Below, in pieces: positions 24,401 through 39,400 of a stretch of DNA of 64,000 nucleotides. The notes beneath the pieces are model-generated. The model saw nothing but the letters and a program-made list of their open reading frames with translations. It ran no database searches and was not told the origin of the DNA. The first letter of the stretch is position 1. Each line of letters opens with the position of its first letter. Position numbers and translations under genes: made by a program. Source of the DNA: Antedon mediterranea (taxonomy: Eukaryota > Echinodermata > Crinoidea > Comatulida > Antedonidae); the NCBI RefSeq assembly GCF_964355755.1, contig NC_092677.1, positions 19,998,101 to 20,062,100 on the forward strand, in the 5' to 3' direction.

Positions 24401-27400
24401 AACAATTCACCGTTAATACGTAGAAACACCAACAGCTTACGTAGTAAAGAAAAAATCAAGAGCAGCTAATGTAGAACAGTCAACGGCTAATGTAGTAAAG
24501 GAAATTGCCTAACAGGTAATGTAGTTACTATCGCCAGCAAATGTAGAAAATGTTATATTTACAAATCTGTCAAAATCATGCACAAATGTATAGCTAGCTT
24601 AGCTATTAGTCTATCCATCTCTCGTAAGCAACCGACTTTCAAAAAGCGGCCATCTCATTAGCAACCACCTCTCTTATGGGACCGCTTTTCATAATCGACC
24701 ACCTCTCGTAAGTATAACCACCTCTCACAAACGACCACCATCTATCTATCTTATGGGATCGTGCCTTATAATCAACCACCTCTCGTAAGTGACCACCACC
24801 CCTCATAAAGGACAGCTTCTCATACAAGAGATGGTTGTATATAAGACATTGTGTTTCCTTTAAAAGAGGTGGTCACTATTATAAATAAAGGATCATGGTC
24901 GTTAAGAGAGGTGATGGCCCTTTAAAAATGATGGTATTTTACCAGAGGCAGTGGTTGTTAAGAAAAGTGGTTAACTATGAGAAGTGGTTGGCCTTACGAG
25001 TGGGGTGGTCACGAGAGGAGGTGGTCGTTTAAAAGACGTGGTGGTTAATATTAAGACATGGTACGAGAGGTGGTCTATTATGAGATTTTGAAAAGTGGTC
25101 AATTATTAGAAGCGATTCCTTATGAGAGGCGGTGATTATTTAAGAGAGGTTGTCGCTTACCATATGTTGTCGTTCTGAAATATGGTTGATTTTGAGAGGT
25201 GGTCAATTATGAGAGTCTGGCCCTTACAAGAGGCGGTGGTTGTTAACAGAGGTGGTTACTTACGAGAGGTGGTCGTTTAAGAGAGGTGGTTACCTACGAG
25301 AGTGGGTCGTTATGAGAAGCGGTCCTTTAAGAGAGTTGGTCACTAACAAGGGTGGGTGCTTTTTGAAAGTTGGTCGCTCGAGAGGTGGATATACTGATAA
25401 CTAATTAAAGAGATGCATTTGCACATGATTTAGACATAAACATGTATTTTCTACATTAGCTGGCGATAGTAACTACATAAGCTGTTGACCGTTTCTACAT
25501 TATTTGGTGTTGATTTTTATTTACTACATAAGCTAGTGGGTCTACGTTGGTGTTTCTACATTGGCTGGCATTTTCTACATTAACGGTTGTAACAAAGCTC
25601 CTTCTAGAAAACAAAACTATTGCTGAAAATATGTGGTGTATAAATCTATTTCTCGATCCAAATTTAACTTACCTCCACATTTTTCTGGATTACATCCATA
25701 TACAACCTCTGTTGCATTTCCAGTACATTCCTTACCATTTGCAGCTGGAGCCGGATTCATGCATAAGCGATATCGACTATTGCTCCCACCTTCGCAATGA
25801 ACTGAACAATTTGTCCATCTGCTCCATTCTGTCCAATTGCCATCCACTGAAAAAAAAATTCCTTTACTGAGATCAAACGAAAATTAAAAATATATATTTA
25901 TGAAATGTTAATGTGATTCTGAATACAACATAAAGTATCAAATACTATACCAAGAATTTCCTAAGGCTACTATTAGGGCCCTTGTTCTTTCTAGACTGGA
26001 CTGCTGTATATTTACTTGTTGGTATAACTGTTTAAAAACAAGCAGCGACAGAAAAGATTGCAAAACCGGACTACCAATGCATATTAAGGTCTAGTAAAAG
26101 TATGGTTAAACCTAGAACAATTGCAACATTATTTTATTTTATTTCTCTTAATATCTAGTTGATTTGTATGAGTGGAGTTGTGGCTTGGTGGTTATGATGC
26201 TTGTCTACCACTCCGAGGGTCCTGGGTTGAAGTCCCGTCACATGTCAGGATTTTTTCTAAGGACCAAATTACCCCACTCCCAAAGACATAAGTTTATGTA
26301 GAGCATCTTGTGTATATGTTTGTCTTGTGAACCTCTGAGGGTCCCTAATGATCAGCAACAGCTGGATGGATCACCCTCATTAAATATGGTTTAAAAAAAA
26401 AAAAAAAAAAAAAAAATTGAACATCATATTCAAAGCCCTATATCTTAAAAATTGGTTTTAAACCATTATAAGTAGATTTATATAATAATAATAATAAACA
26501 GTATTTATATAGCGCCTAATGGATCACTGACCCCTCTAGGTGCTTTACATAGGACCTTAACTAATGGTAATAAACTATCCCCCGCCGGACACCATTCCGG
26601 TATTTCTAAGTCAAGGTTTCGAGATGGAGACAATCAATAATGTGAAAAAAAAAAATGTAACTATGCTTAACTATGCTAAGGTAAAACTATCCCCCGCCGG
26701 ACACCATCCCGGTATATACATATTAACCATAATAAATCTAAAGTAAAAGGTGTTATGTTATTACTGAGGCTTAAATGACATTTATCCTGCATTGTACATC
26801 TTTTCTAAAACTTGAAATGTTGTTGAAATTGATCAAACATAGTTTTCAAATACAGTAATGAAGCTTCGCTGTAAACTTAACTGGCAATTTCCAAATGTAT
26901 GTATGGCTGTATGTGTATACCGCAGTATTAAACCACACAAAACAAATGAATACACACACATTGATTTATGTAGTCAATACAATTCATAACCTGATAATTA
27001 TAATTGATAATTGAAACTTGTCACAAATAAAAATTAGCTTATTGTCACGGTTAATTAAAATACCATCTATTGTTCCCAACAAATATATATTTCCCAACAA
27101 ATTTCAAATAGTACCATACTAAACACACACAAAGTACATAGCTTATACTTATAGTGCCTAGTTATTTCTTTTGAGACTATATAGATAATGTTTTAGGCTA
27201 AATAGCAACCATCAAGAAAAGAAATAAAAATCTGCTTACGAATTTAAAATCAACACAAAAAAGTGCACATGGTGGTAGCCAAAATTAGATGATGCGCACA
27301 GACACTAACAAAAGTATAAAATACCAAACTATATATTTTGGGTGTTTTTCGTGATGTTTTATTTGATATTTTGATGTTTTTTTGTGTGAGAGCTTTGTTT

Positions 27401-30400
27401 TTAACTATTCTCAGAAATAGTATATACCTATGAAAAAGTGGAAAAACACATTTTTAATTAATTGTTCTCCGTAAGTGTGGTGGTATACATGGTAAGTTGC
27501 TTTCAAGTTCAACAATATATCATCGAACCATTTGGATTTGTTTTGTTTATGTGTCAGTGTTTATTTTATTTATTTACATTTGTTTTTATTTCAATAGTTT
27601 CGTAATTTTGCATTTTTTTTGTGGGAGATTTGTTACTTATTTGTTACTTTTTGTAATTAAATTTTTGTATAGTTTTAATTTTTTTTGCTTTACACTGTCA
27701 TATTCATTATTTACACATTTTGCAGATTCCAACTCGACTGTACTAAGCATTGACATCAATGGCCACAGCATTTTACTCACTGAGCTAAGTGATTTATGAA
27801 ATACATTATTTTTCAGGAATACATGTAATTAATTCAGACGAGACTGAGACGTTGAGCAGTACAGACGTGCTTAACGCGAGCTCTCTAGGCCCGCTTATTG
27901 ACTCGCAAGTTCCTATGTGCCAGGCGGGTTTGGCCTGCCTTGATCCACCTATTTATGCTGGTCACACCCGGGCCTGGGCATATTGACACATAGTTGGAAC
28001 TAAGCACTTCATGTTGAACCTAGCTCTTAATATTCCTGCATTGCTGTGGTTTACAAGCCTGTGGTAGGCACGGTACTGAATATTATTCGTTTTTGGAAAA
28101 ACGACTACGCAATGGCTACGCCAGCTACCATGAAACGTACCATGCATTCCATTGTGTTGCGTTTAGGTTTGTTCTTTATTTTCATCATGTGCAATATTAC
28201 TGAGCATATTTGGATTTGTGATCATGGATTTTGTACCGATAGTGAACAATTTGTATGTGCGTGTTTTGGTCAATGCAATGTTAGCTTTTGTTCGCAAAAC
28301 CACGATGTATCGGCAAAAATTGCTGAAGTCCCGGCTCAACGAGTGTTACCGGTTGCCAAACCTACTAGTTCAGGTACCGTAACCAGTAAGTCATCATCTG
28401 GTAGGAAGCTAGCCAGTGCTTGTGCTAGTAGGCCTACTACACCAAGTGAATCATCCTTTCCTACACCAAAGGATGGGTTAGTAGATGCTGTTGGCTACAG
28501 GATGGTAGATTTGAACTGTTTTTCAGAAGTTGTATCAAAGTACATGAAATGTCCACTGTGCAAGTGCAAGCTACGATTACGTGAGAAGTCTAATTTACAG
28601 CGAGGGTTTGCTTCAAAACTAATCGTCATCTGTCTGAATCAACTCTGTTACTTTACTGACGATTTCAGCACGTCATCAAAAATACCGAAACTCACAAAAG
28701 TCAAAGGTGATGACGCCTATGAAGTCAACCGTAGAGCTACCATGGCTTTCCGTGAGATTGGAAAAGGCCATAGTGCTATGGTAAGATTTTGTGCTGTAAT
28801 GAACATGCCCCCACCACTAAATGCCACATCTGTGAGTGATCATAATGAGGCATTGAAAGATGCCTATGTTGCTGAAGCAGAGAGTAGTATGGTAAAAGCC
28901 GCAGACCAAGTATGTGAACAATGGTCAGATGAATGTGGAGTCAGTGTGGACGGCATTTGGCAGCGAAGGGGACGCAGTTCATTGAATGGTGTCGTCGTTG
29001 CTATTGAGATCAAAACTGGCAAGATAATGGACTATGAGATCCTCAGTAAGCATTGCAAAGGATGTCAGATATGGGAAAAAGAGGACACATCACCTAGATA
29101 CATACGTTGGAAGGCAAACCACAAATGCAAGATAAATCATATCGGTTCAGCTGGAAGTATGGAACCAGCTGGGGCACGCCGCATATGGAGCAGAAGCATG
29201 GCAACCCAAAAACTAAAGTACACTTCATATATTGGTGATGGGGACACAAAGTCATTTTCACCAGCCTTATGGGACAATACCAATAGTAAAGAAGGAATGC
29301 GTCGGTCATATTCAAAAGCATGTGGGCGGAAGAATTCGAAAGCTGAAACAAAAACTTGGCAAAACAAAACTGAGTGATGGTGGTGGGATAGGTGGAAAGG
29401 GGAGGCTCACCCAGCAGAAAGTTGATACACTACAGAACTATTTCGGCATTGCGATACGGGGAAACAAAGGCGACAGAGCTGGCATGAAACGCAACATCTG
29501 GGCATCATTGTACCATGTGGCGTCAACAAAGAAAAAACCTCGTCACCATAAGTGCCCAACAGGAGCTGATAGCTGGTGTATGTACAATCGGGATGTTGCC
29601 AATGGTATCAATGTATACAAGCACACTAATGGTATCCCTAAAGCAATTATTAAGGTTTTAAAACCAATATACAAAGATCTTACAAAAGGCGAATTGCTAA
29701 ATCGCTGTCTTGATTGTTATACACAAAACAGTAACGAGTCCTTCAATGGCACAATTTGGCAACAGGTTCCGAAGGAAGTGTATGTGGGTGCTATGGTCAT
29801 GGATATTGGTGTGGCAAGTGCTGTTATTTCATTCAATGATGGCATGCAGGGATTACTGGCAGTACCTACAAGGCAAAACATTTGCCCTGGTAAATATACC
29901 ACAAATGCTCTCAACATGATCGACAAATCAAGAATAAGATGTGCCGACCGACAAATGCTGGAGTCAACACGCAAACGAAGGAAGACAATAAGAAGGATAA
30001 AAAAGGGTTATGAAGACAAACATGAACAGCAGGAGGGTGTAATCTACGAATCAGGCTTGGGGGATTAATTACATGAAAGGTGATTAGCTACATTAAAGGC
30101 GCAATTGAATTAAGGACCGAAAAATGTATAAACTTTCGCATTTGTAAATTTAGATACGAGTTTCAATGTTTTTCGGATTTTGAAAAAATGTAGAAGTAGA
30201 ACTACACCCCCTACAGACTTGAAAATTTGCAGAAATGCTCCTTAGAGTGTGCTCTATTTAATGGCCTCAAAATAAATAATATAGGTAGTACCAGACTTTT
30301 CACATGACATTTCTTGAGATTTTGGTTTTCACAATATGAGATATTTGTCCATAGTTTATCACATACCCCCCTAAATAATATATAGTATGTATGTAGGCCA

Positions 30401-33400
30401 TTGGATAGATCTTGGGAAGAGCTTTAATTTGACATCTCAATCAACTATGTATGATAGTTGGTTGAAGCGCTACATTATTTTGAAAATTATGCAATCAACG
30501 CTAATTAATTATTCAAATTAGCTAGTGCATATTTTTTTTTTTAATGAAAATGCATATGTTACTGTATGTTACTTGTGTGGATATAGTATGAAGTTAAATA
30601 AAATATTGTTTAATACAGTTTGGTTAAACTAGCACACCTGAACAGATATCTAGCCAACAACCGGATGCAGATTTTCTTGTGCTTGGCGATTTTAACTTTT
30701 CTAATATTTTATGGACTCAATTTCCATCCTCATCAAACAATAATGAACAGATTTTCTTGGACTCTATTTTTAATCCTTTTTCTTTTTATCAATGTAACAA
30801 AGAACCTACTTGTAATGGTAATATTTTAGACTTGATATTATGTAATAAGGATATTTCAAGTAGTGTATTTTACTGTAATGATATTTTTAATTCTGATCAT
30901 TCGTCTTTAACTTGTTCTTACTCGTTTTACTCTGGTACTTCTGCACGAAATGTTAAGAATTCTCAATATTTTCATAATTTTAAGAAGTTAAATCATGCTG
31001 ACTTAATTGAAACTCTAAATCGAGTTCCTTGGAACCTTTTAGACTTGTGCAATAATGTTGATGATTCAGTTGACCTATTTTATGATTTAGTTTTAGCTAT
31101 CGTTCGTGATCTTGTTCCAATGTATAAACCACACAGGAAGCTACCTCCATGGTTCGATGCATGACTACTTGCTAGTCTTAAGGCTAAAGAAAAATCCTTT
31201 AAACAAAAGAAGAATCATCCTTCTGACTTCTATATTGTTCTATTCAAAGTAGCCCGGACCAATTTAAAAAAACTCTGTCGAAGCAAGTATTATTCATTGC
31301 TAATGAAATGCAAAATAACAACAACAAATTTTGGTCTTGGATGAAGAAGTCTTATAAATCAAATGCCTCTCAGCCTTCAGCATTGAATCATGGAGGTTCT
31401 TCAGTGTATTCATCTAAGGAAAAAGCTAAAATGTTTAATAAGTATTTCCACTCTATTTTTTAAAACTGATGGTACTGGTTCATCTGCTGATCTTCCCCCT
31501 CTTCCTGACTACCCTATTGGTAAACTCTGTTCTATCCCCATTGTCAGAATTGAAGTCGCTGACCTTCTTAATTCTATTGATACTCGTAAAGCCCCGGGTA
31601 ATGATCTTATACATAACAACATCCTCAAGCTTGGTGCTAACCCCTTCTTACCCTTTAAGTCATATTTGTTCTCAATCCTTATTTGATGGTATTTTTCCCT
31701 CTCTTTGGAAAAGGGCTGATTCCTGATCATTGTGAATAGGAATAATATCAGCGGCTGATATTATTCCTATTCACAAGGGGGCCTCTAATTATTTAGTTTG
31801 TAACTACCGCCCTATTTCTTTACTGATCCTACTCTTTCCAAAATTGTTGAACGCTTAATTTATCGTCATGTCTTTACTCATGTTTCTCCTGTTCTTAGCC
31901 CCTTCCAACATGGTTTCTACCCCAAGACCTTGTCTCACTAATCTTTCCTCTCTTTTACCTTATGCCTACTCTGCTATCAAGAGTAAATCTCAACTCGATG
32001 TTATTTACACAGATTTTTTAAAAGCCTTTGACCTCGTCTCCCATTTTATCAGGAGTCCCCCGGGGCTCCATCCTTGGCCCCCCTCTTATTTAATATCTTT
32101 ATCAATGACCTCCCTTCTAATCTTTCTTCTTCTTGCTTACTTTTTGCGTATGATCTTAAACTCTTTAATACTATCAATGGCCCTAATGATACTGTTTTCC
32201 TTCAAGATGATCTTTGTACTCTCTTCAGATGGACCCCCACCTGGAAGCTGAGTTTAAATTTACCAAAATGCAACTTAAATAATGACGATTACTAAGAAAA
32301 GACAATTTATCCAATATGAATACAGCATTAATAATCATGTTCTGGAAAGAATTGACCATCAAAAAGATCTTGGTATTATTATCGACTGTAACTTAAATTT
32401 TATTCCTCAAGTTGATGCTGCTGTTAGCAAAGCAAATAGAGTGTTGGGCATGATTCGTCGAAATTGCTGGTGTTTTAAAAATTCTAATACTTTAATTCAT
32501 TTATATGTTTCTCTTGTCCGTCCCCATCTTGAATACTGTAGTGTTGTGTCTAATTCGTTTTCGTCTATTCATAGTACTTCAAAGAGTCCAAGATCGTTTT
32601 GTGTATTCTACTTGTCATTGCCCTAGTTTATCCATCTCTCTCCCTTCTCTTGTCTCTCGTCGTTCCATGTTTGATCTTCAGTTTTTGTATAAGTGTATGA
32701 ATTCTCGTTTCAATTTTAATTTTATCTCCTTGTTTTCCTTTCATGTTAAAGCTGTTGGTTGTCATACTCATAATTCTAAATGTAATCTCTTGTATGAGGG
32801 TACGTTTATTGTAAATACATAATATCAAAATAACGCTTAAAAAAGAACGACGTTTCGACTTCATCATGGGGTCATTATCAAGTCCAATGAATAAATATAA
32901 AACAACTAATTAAATAGCACAAGCCAAGGGTCAAAGTTTAAATAACAAAAGACCTATTGTCTAACATCCTGTCAAATGAAAAGCTTAGCTTTTACAGAGT
33001 CACTTTGTTTATTCAGACTAGGTTTTAATTGTCTGATATGTACAACATTTCATAGATAAGACAGTCAAATTTGTTTTTGCATTTCCTAAGTATACTAAAA
33101 CATGAATTAATTTTACTTGGATTACAATCACGTTATGATCCTTTAAATGCTGTCCTATTAAGCATCTACTATGTTCAACAATGCGTTGGTAGAGGTGTCG
33201 GCATGTATATCCAAAAACTTGCATCGCACAAGTCACATTTAAATTTATACACAACACATTGTTGACTTATAATAGTTGGTTTCTTTTCGACTTTCCTAAT
33301 GTTATCTTTAACTTTTTTACTTACTGTATGAATACAGGGACAATGTTTTTGTTTATCTTGTGACTAGTTGGCATAGTTGTCGCTTGACGGAGTTCGCAGA

Positions 33401-36400
33401 TTTCTGGTCTTTGAATGGCAGGATGATTCGCACTGGTATTTCGGATAAATCTGTTTCACCTTCTGCAGTGTTTTTATTGCTCTCTGCTGGTTTAAAGTTC
33501 TGTATGGTTGTTGTTATTAGTTCATCTGGATATTTCAGACGCTTAAAAATCTTCCTTAGAATTTCACATTCATCATTAAAAAGCTGGTGGGTCGACGATA
33601 GTAAGCCCGATTTAACATAGTTATAATAAGTAACCTTTTATACTTGTTGTTGTCAACGTGACTATTATAGTGTAGCAATAAGCCTGTGTCTGTTGGCTTT
33701 CTATAAACCCGTGTGTGCAATTTTTCCAAATCTTTGGTTATCAGCATTCCTAGGAATGGAATTGTTCACGTATTGCAGTGTTAATGTTACTAAGAATGGA
33801 TTTATCTCGCATATTTGTCTTGTACCATTCAGAGGTTTCAGAGGAGACATGTATCTGAGACAAAAATATCCTCCATGAGGATTTAAATACAGTAAAAATT
33901 TTGATCAGGTTAGCTACTAAAAGGATCCATATGTTATGTTATTAAATTTACACTAAAAAAAATTTTTCAGTTACATTAATTGATTGCATCGTTTTTTCTC
34001 GCTGATATTAAACCTATGTGTCATTATCAAACTAAAATACTCAATGCATGAATATAAAGACTATGGTAACCTATAAAAAATCACACTTTTTGCAGCTTCC
34101 TCAATAAAAACCTATTTAAGATTACTATACCAAATTTCATATGCTGTTTACCAACCCTCTCAAGAAATATAAACTCGGTATGTGAATTATTTATAAAGAT
34201 ACTGCATCTCAAAAATTCCCAAAAGTCTAAAATTGATTATTATAATAATCTAAATTTGTCAGTTTTTGTAGTAAAGGGCTATTTGCTCGAAATCGACTGG
34301 ATATTTTGTGGGTAACATATTTTATTTCCAATATCAACTTTCAAAATGTAGACCCCAACGTCGAAACAAAATCCATTTTCTAGTCCTTTTTTCACCTACT
34401 CTGTATAGGCTATGGACACGATGAAACACCATATTTTGCCACGTTACACTTGTTTCCAAATTTCCTATGCATGCTACATCGAGCACAATCTCGCTAATTA
34501 CAGAATGTTTTATAATTTATCATGCTTATAAACTTTTCATTTGAGGTTTAGGGAGTGGAGTTACAACCATGGCACTAGGTCAGGATTGAACCCTGGACCT
34601 TGGGATTAGAAGGCAAGCATGTTAACCACAAAGCTACAGCTTTACTCCACTTATGTCAAACTAGTTTGATTGTAGCATAGAGATATTATATCACTATAAT
34701 ATCTCTATGATTGTAGACAGAGCTTTTATTATCAAATAAAACACAAGCTGTGTCAAATATTGAAATATTAATGTGAATCTCAACAGAACAAAATCAAATA
34801 AAACACTGAATTGGGAATCTGTTGCTAAGAATCTCAATAAAGCAGAATCAAATAAAACACTGAATTGGGAATCGGTTGCTATTTATATGAATCCCAACAG
34901 AGTAGAATCAAATAAAACACTGAATTAGGAATTTATTGCTATGAATCTCAACAGAACAAAATCAAATAAAACACTGAATTGGGAATATGTTGCTATGAAT
35001 CTCAACAACAGTCAAATCAAACACTGAAGTGGGAATCTGTTGCTATGAATTTCAATAAAGCAGAATCAAATAAAACACTGATTTGGGAATCGGTTGCTAT
35101 TTATATGAATCCCAACAGAATAGAATCAAATAAAACACTGATTTGGGAATCTGTTGCTATGAATCCCAACAAAGCAGAATCAAATAAAACACTGATTTGG
35201 GAATCTGTTGCTATGAATCTCAACAAAGCAGAATCAAATAAAACACTGATTTGGGAATCTGTTGCTATGAATCTCAACAAAGCAGAATCAAATAAAACAC
35301 TGAATTGGGAATATGTTGCTATGAATCTCAACAAAGCAGAATTAAATAAAACACTGAATTGGGAATATGTTGCTATGAATCTCAACAGAACAGTCAAATA
35401 AAACACTGAAGTGGGAATCTGTTGCTATGAATTTCAATAAAGCAGAATCAAATAAAACACTGAAGTGGGAATCTGTTGCTATGAATCTCAACAGAACAGT
35501 CAAATAAAACACGGAAGTGGGAATCTGTTGCTATGAATCTCAAAAGAATAATATAAAATACAACACTGAAGTGGGAATCTGTTGCTATGAATCTCAAAAG
35601 AATAATATAAAATACAACACTGAATTGGGAATCTGTTGCTATGAATCTGAACAGAAAAATATAAAATAAAACACTAATCGGGAAAATTGATGTGAATCTC
35701 AACATGAAGAAATGTATCATCTATTAATAAATGATTAGGTTCCTATTCATTCAATATACCTGGACACTCTAATAGGTCCATACAGGTCTGATGTTGTCTG
35801 TTACTTTCCAGGTCATCAATGTTAGGGCAGTCATTTCCTCCTCCTGATGGTGTTGGATCTGTACAAGTCCGTTCACGTGTTTGATTGCCAAAGCCACAAC
35901 TGACAGAACATGGAGTCCAGGTAGTCCACTGTGCCCAGTTACCATGTTCTGAAAGAAATTCATTTTTGCACTATGAATTACTAAAATCAATCAATGAAAA
36001 CCTATGACATTTTTGCTGAATATGTTTATTGCACATGTTTGTTTAATGGAGTAACTACTGCGCTATGACATCTAGTTTTGATTAGACATAATGCAATAGA
36101 ATTATTTAAATTGTATTTTGGTATTTATCCATACACATATACCGTATGTGTAAAGATTATTTCTTATGATTTTGTACTATTGAATACATTATATATTTCA
36201 ATAATTTATAACAATGTCATTTCCAAAAAAGTAAAAACCTATTATATCTTTTTGCACCTTTACAAAGATACCACTTACGAACACATCCTTGTACATTACA
36301 TGACTCTGTTGCAGAACTACTGTCTTCACAGTCAGATCCTCCATGCTGTGGTACAGGGTTATTGCATGTCCTAGTGCGAGATCGAAGGCCACCATTACAT

Positions 36401-39400
36401 GACTTGCTACAAGTATTCCAATGATTCCACTCTGACCAACCACCATGAACTAAAAGTAAACATTTTAAAATTTATATTTTTTTATAGAGAAATGCCATTC
36501 AGTTTTTGCATAACTTAATTTTATATTGTTTAGTATATAATTTACCTGCACAAGCATTAGTATTGCAAATTTCTGATTCTTCTGAGAGGTCTACAGCAGG
36601 ACAATCTAAACCTCCATAGTCTGGAGGTGGATCACTACAAGTTCTTGTCCTCACTCTTGAACCGCCCCCACATGTAGCTGAACAATCTCCAAAGTCAGTC
36701 CATTCACTCCAGGAACCATTAATAGGACATGGAGGCATTGTACATACTTGATCAATGCTTGGATCACCTACACAATAATCACCACCATACTTTGGTGCAG
36801 GACTGTCACATTCGCGAAATCGAGTAAATACTCCTTCTCCACAAGTGACAAGACAGTCAGACCAGGTTCCCCAATTTCCCCATTGACCATGAACAGGAGC
36901 TGAAATCAAATTAATAATCATTTAATAAAGAAAATGTACATTAATTAAAAGCTGTCTAATGGTCTGCATCTACTTTAAAAAAATGATGACTTTTTTTTGG
37001 GATAAATAATGACTTTTAACCACAAACCAATCACCAGGAACTAAAATAATATATATACCTAGCCATATATATTAAAAATAAATTACCACACTGTACATCC
37101 TGGAATAATATAATCCAATATAAAAACATACATTTTAATATTAATATTTTCAAATACGGCCATAAAAAATTAACTTTCTGTGTTCTGATTTGGGGTGGGG
37201 GTTCCTCTTCCAACAAAGAACAACAAAAGAAGTAATATGTCAAGCAACATGGACTAGAGTGGACAATAACAAGCAAGAAACATTATGTATGTCTAACAGG
37301 GAATCAGTTTGATAGATACATATTTCGTAATGAAAAATAAAGATAGCACAGAATTAAAAGACACAAATATTCCATGCATACTGACAAGCTACCCATCACA
37401 CTTACGTATGACATAAACATGGAAATATTCTATTCTATAGTATGGAAGCCATTCGAGTACTTTGCGTTCATCATTTCTTACGAGTTCACGATCTATATCC
37501 TGGTAGTAGAAATAACCAGTATCAGTATGCTGAAGTCTTCCTCGCCATCTGCAAGAAGTTTTTTAAATGGATGATTGTCAATATGCATTTAATTTGTATT
37601 AGAAGTATCAGAATTGTTGTTTTCTATATTCAACTGTTATTGAAATATTGTGAATAACTATATGGTACCAGTGCATTAAAAATTTCAGACAACAGTATGT
37701 AATAAAATTCAGTCTTTTTAGCAAAACAAAGTTGCATTTAATTTCATCAGGTGTTACAAAAACAGAGACCAGGGACCCAATACCCTCACTAAAACTTTTT
37801 AATATTGCATACAGTATTTTTGGTTACTTTGGGAGCTCATCAGGATTCTAATGGGATATATTTTTCATATTATAGTTTTTGGAAACTATTTGTTATGTTG
37901 GTTCACAGGCCCGTATGCAGCATTTATAATGGGGGGGGTGCGAGCGAAGCGAGCAACAATGGCTGGGGGCCAGGGGGGCCGCCAAGGGCCCCCGGTCAGG
38001 GTCCAGGGGCCGAAGGCCCTGGCAAAATTTGCGTTATTTGACGTTCTAAAGACTGATTTAAGACTCTCTGTTGTGGCTTGGGCTAGTTGAACGATGGACA
38101 CCAGAACTTAACGCTTTCATGATGAGGCCAACTCAGACAGCGTCGTACGACACTGTCTGAGTTGGCCTTCCCTTGTTTAGGCGCCGTATTCGATATAGTG
38201 TCTGTATTTCCAGACACGTCTTTACCGCCGGTTAAGTTGTCTGTATTTCCAGCAAACACTTTACCGCGTACCGCGTACATGAAGCGCTAAGCTATTGCTA
38301 GTCGTCACATGATTGACTGCGCATGTTTTACATCGAGTTTGTAGTCAGTTCAGATTCCGTAATTTAATTACCGGTATTTTTTCATTTTATATTAGCATAT
38401 TTTTGTTTGTATACCATTGATAATGTAAATTTTGTATATATATAATGATATTGTCTTTAGTTAAACAAGACAAGAAAAAATACCAACCGAGGAAATAGTG
38501 GACCTTTTGGGACTTGGGGGGGTGCGTCTGCACCCAACGCACCCCCCCTGGATACGGGCCTGGTTCATGAAAGTGATGATAGTCCTTAACTATAAAAATA
38601 TATTCCATCATCGCAGATCGATCCTGGCTTGAAGACAGTTCTTTAAAATCCTGTTATTTTGGTAAAACATCCTACCACGTCCCAATCGGGATCCTGGTAT
38701 TATTTTAAAAACTAAACTAAAGATTTAGATGCAAGACAAGAAAAAATACCAACCGAGGAAATAGTGGACCTTTTGGGACTTGGGGGGGGGGGGTGCGTCT
38801 GCACCCAACGCACCCCCCCTGGATACGGGCCTGGTTCATGAAAGTGATGATAGTCCTTAACTATAAAAATATATTCCATCATCGCAGATCGATCCTGGCT
38901 TGAAGACAGTTCTTTAAAATCCTGTTATTTTGGTAAAACATCCTACCACGTCCCAATCGGGATCCTGGTATTATTTTAAAAACTAAACTAAAGATTTAGA
39001 TGCTTTAGTGGTGGTCTCAGTTACTATACTACAAATATCAATAGGGAGCTTTCGACGACCGACAACCAACCTAGGTCAGGTCAATGGATGTGTCGTTATT
39101 TCTTCACTTATCTTGAATTGACTCATATTGGTAAATGAGTATTCTTATTAGAAAGGTAAACATATTTTTATCCGTATTAATTTTTCTATGAAAAAATAAA
39201 CCCCACTGACTTTATGGTCTTGCTACAGCTACAATGCGACTTTCCATAACATAGTACAGAGCAAAAAAACATTTGCTCTATCTATATATAAATTATGGTT
39301 AATTCTGACATAGGCGAGCACAATGCAAAAACTTCTCTACAAATCTCCGCCTTGGATACCTACCTTATCTATCCGAGATGTACCGCGAAACGTAGATTTG

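Noticed and set aside
25547-25870. 107-codon plus-strand ORF
   Set aside because: Antisense shadow of TSP1 exon 9.
34979-35406. 140- and 101-codon ORFs on both strands
   Set aside because: They are products of a 54-bp repeat whose length is a multiple of three. There is no start context, splice sites or domain.
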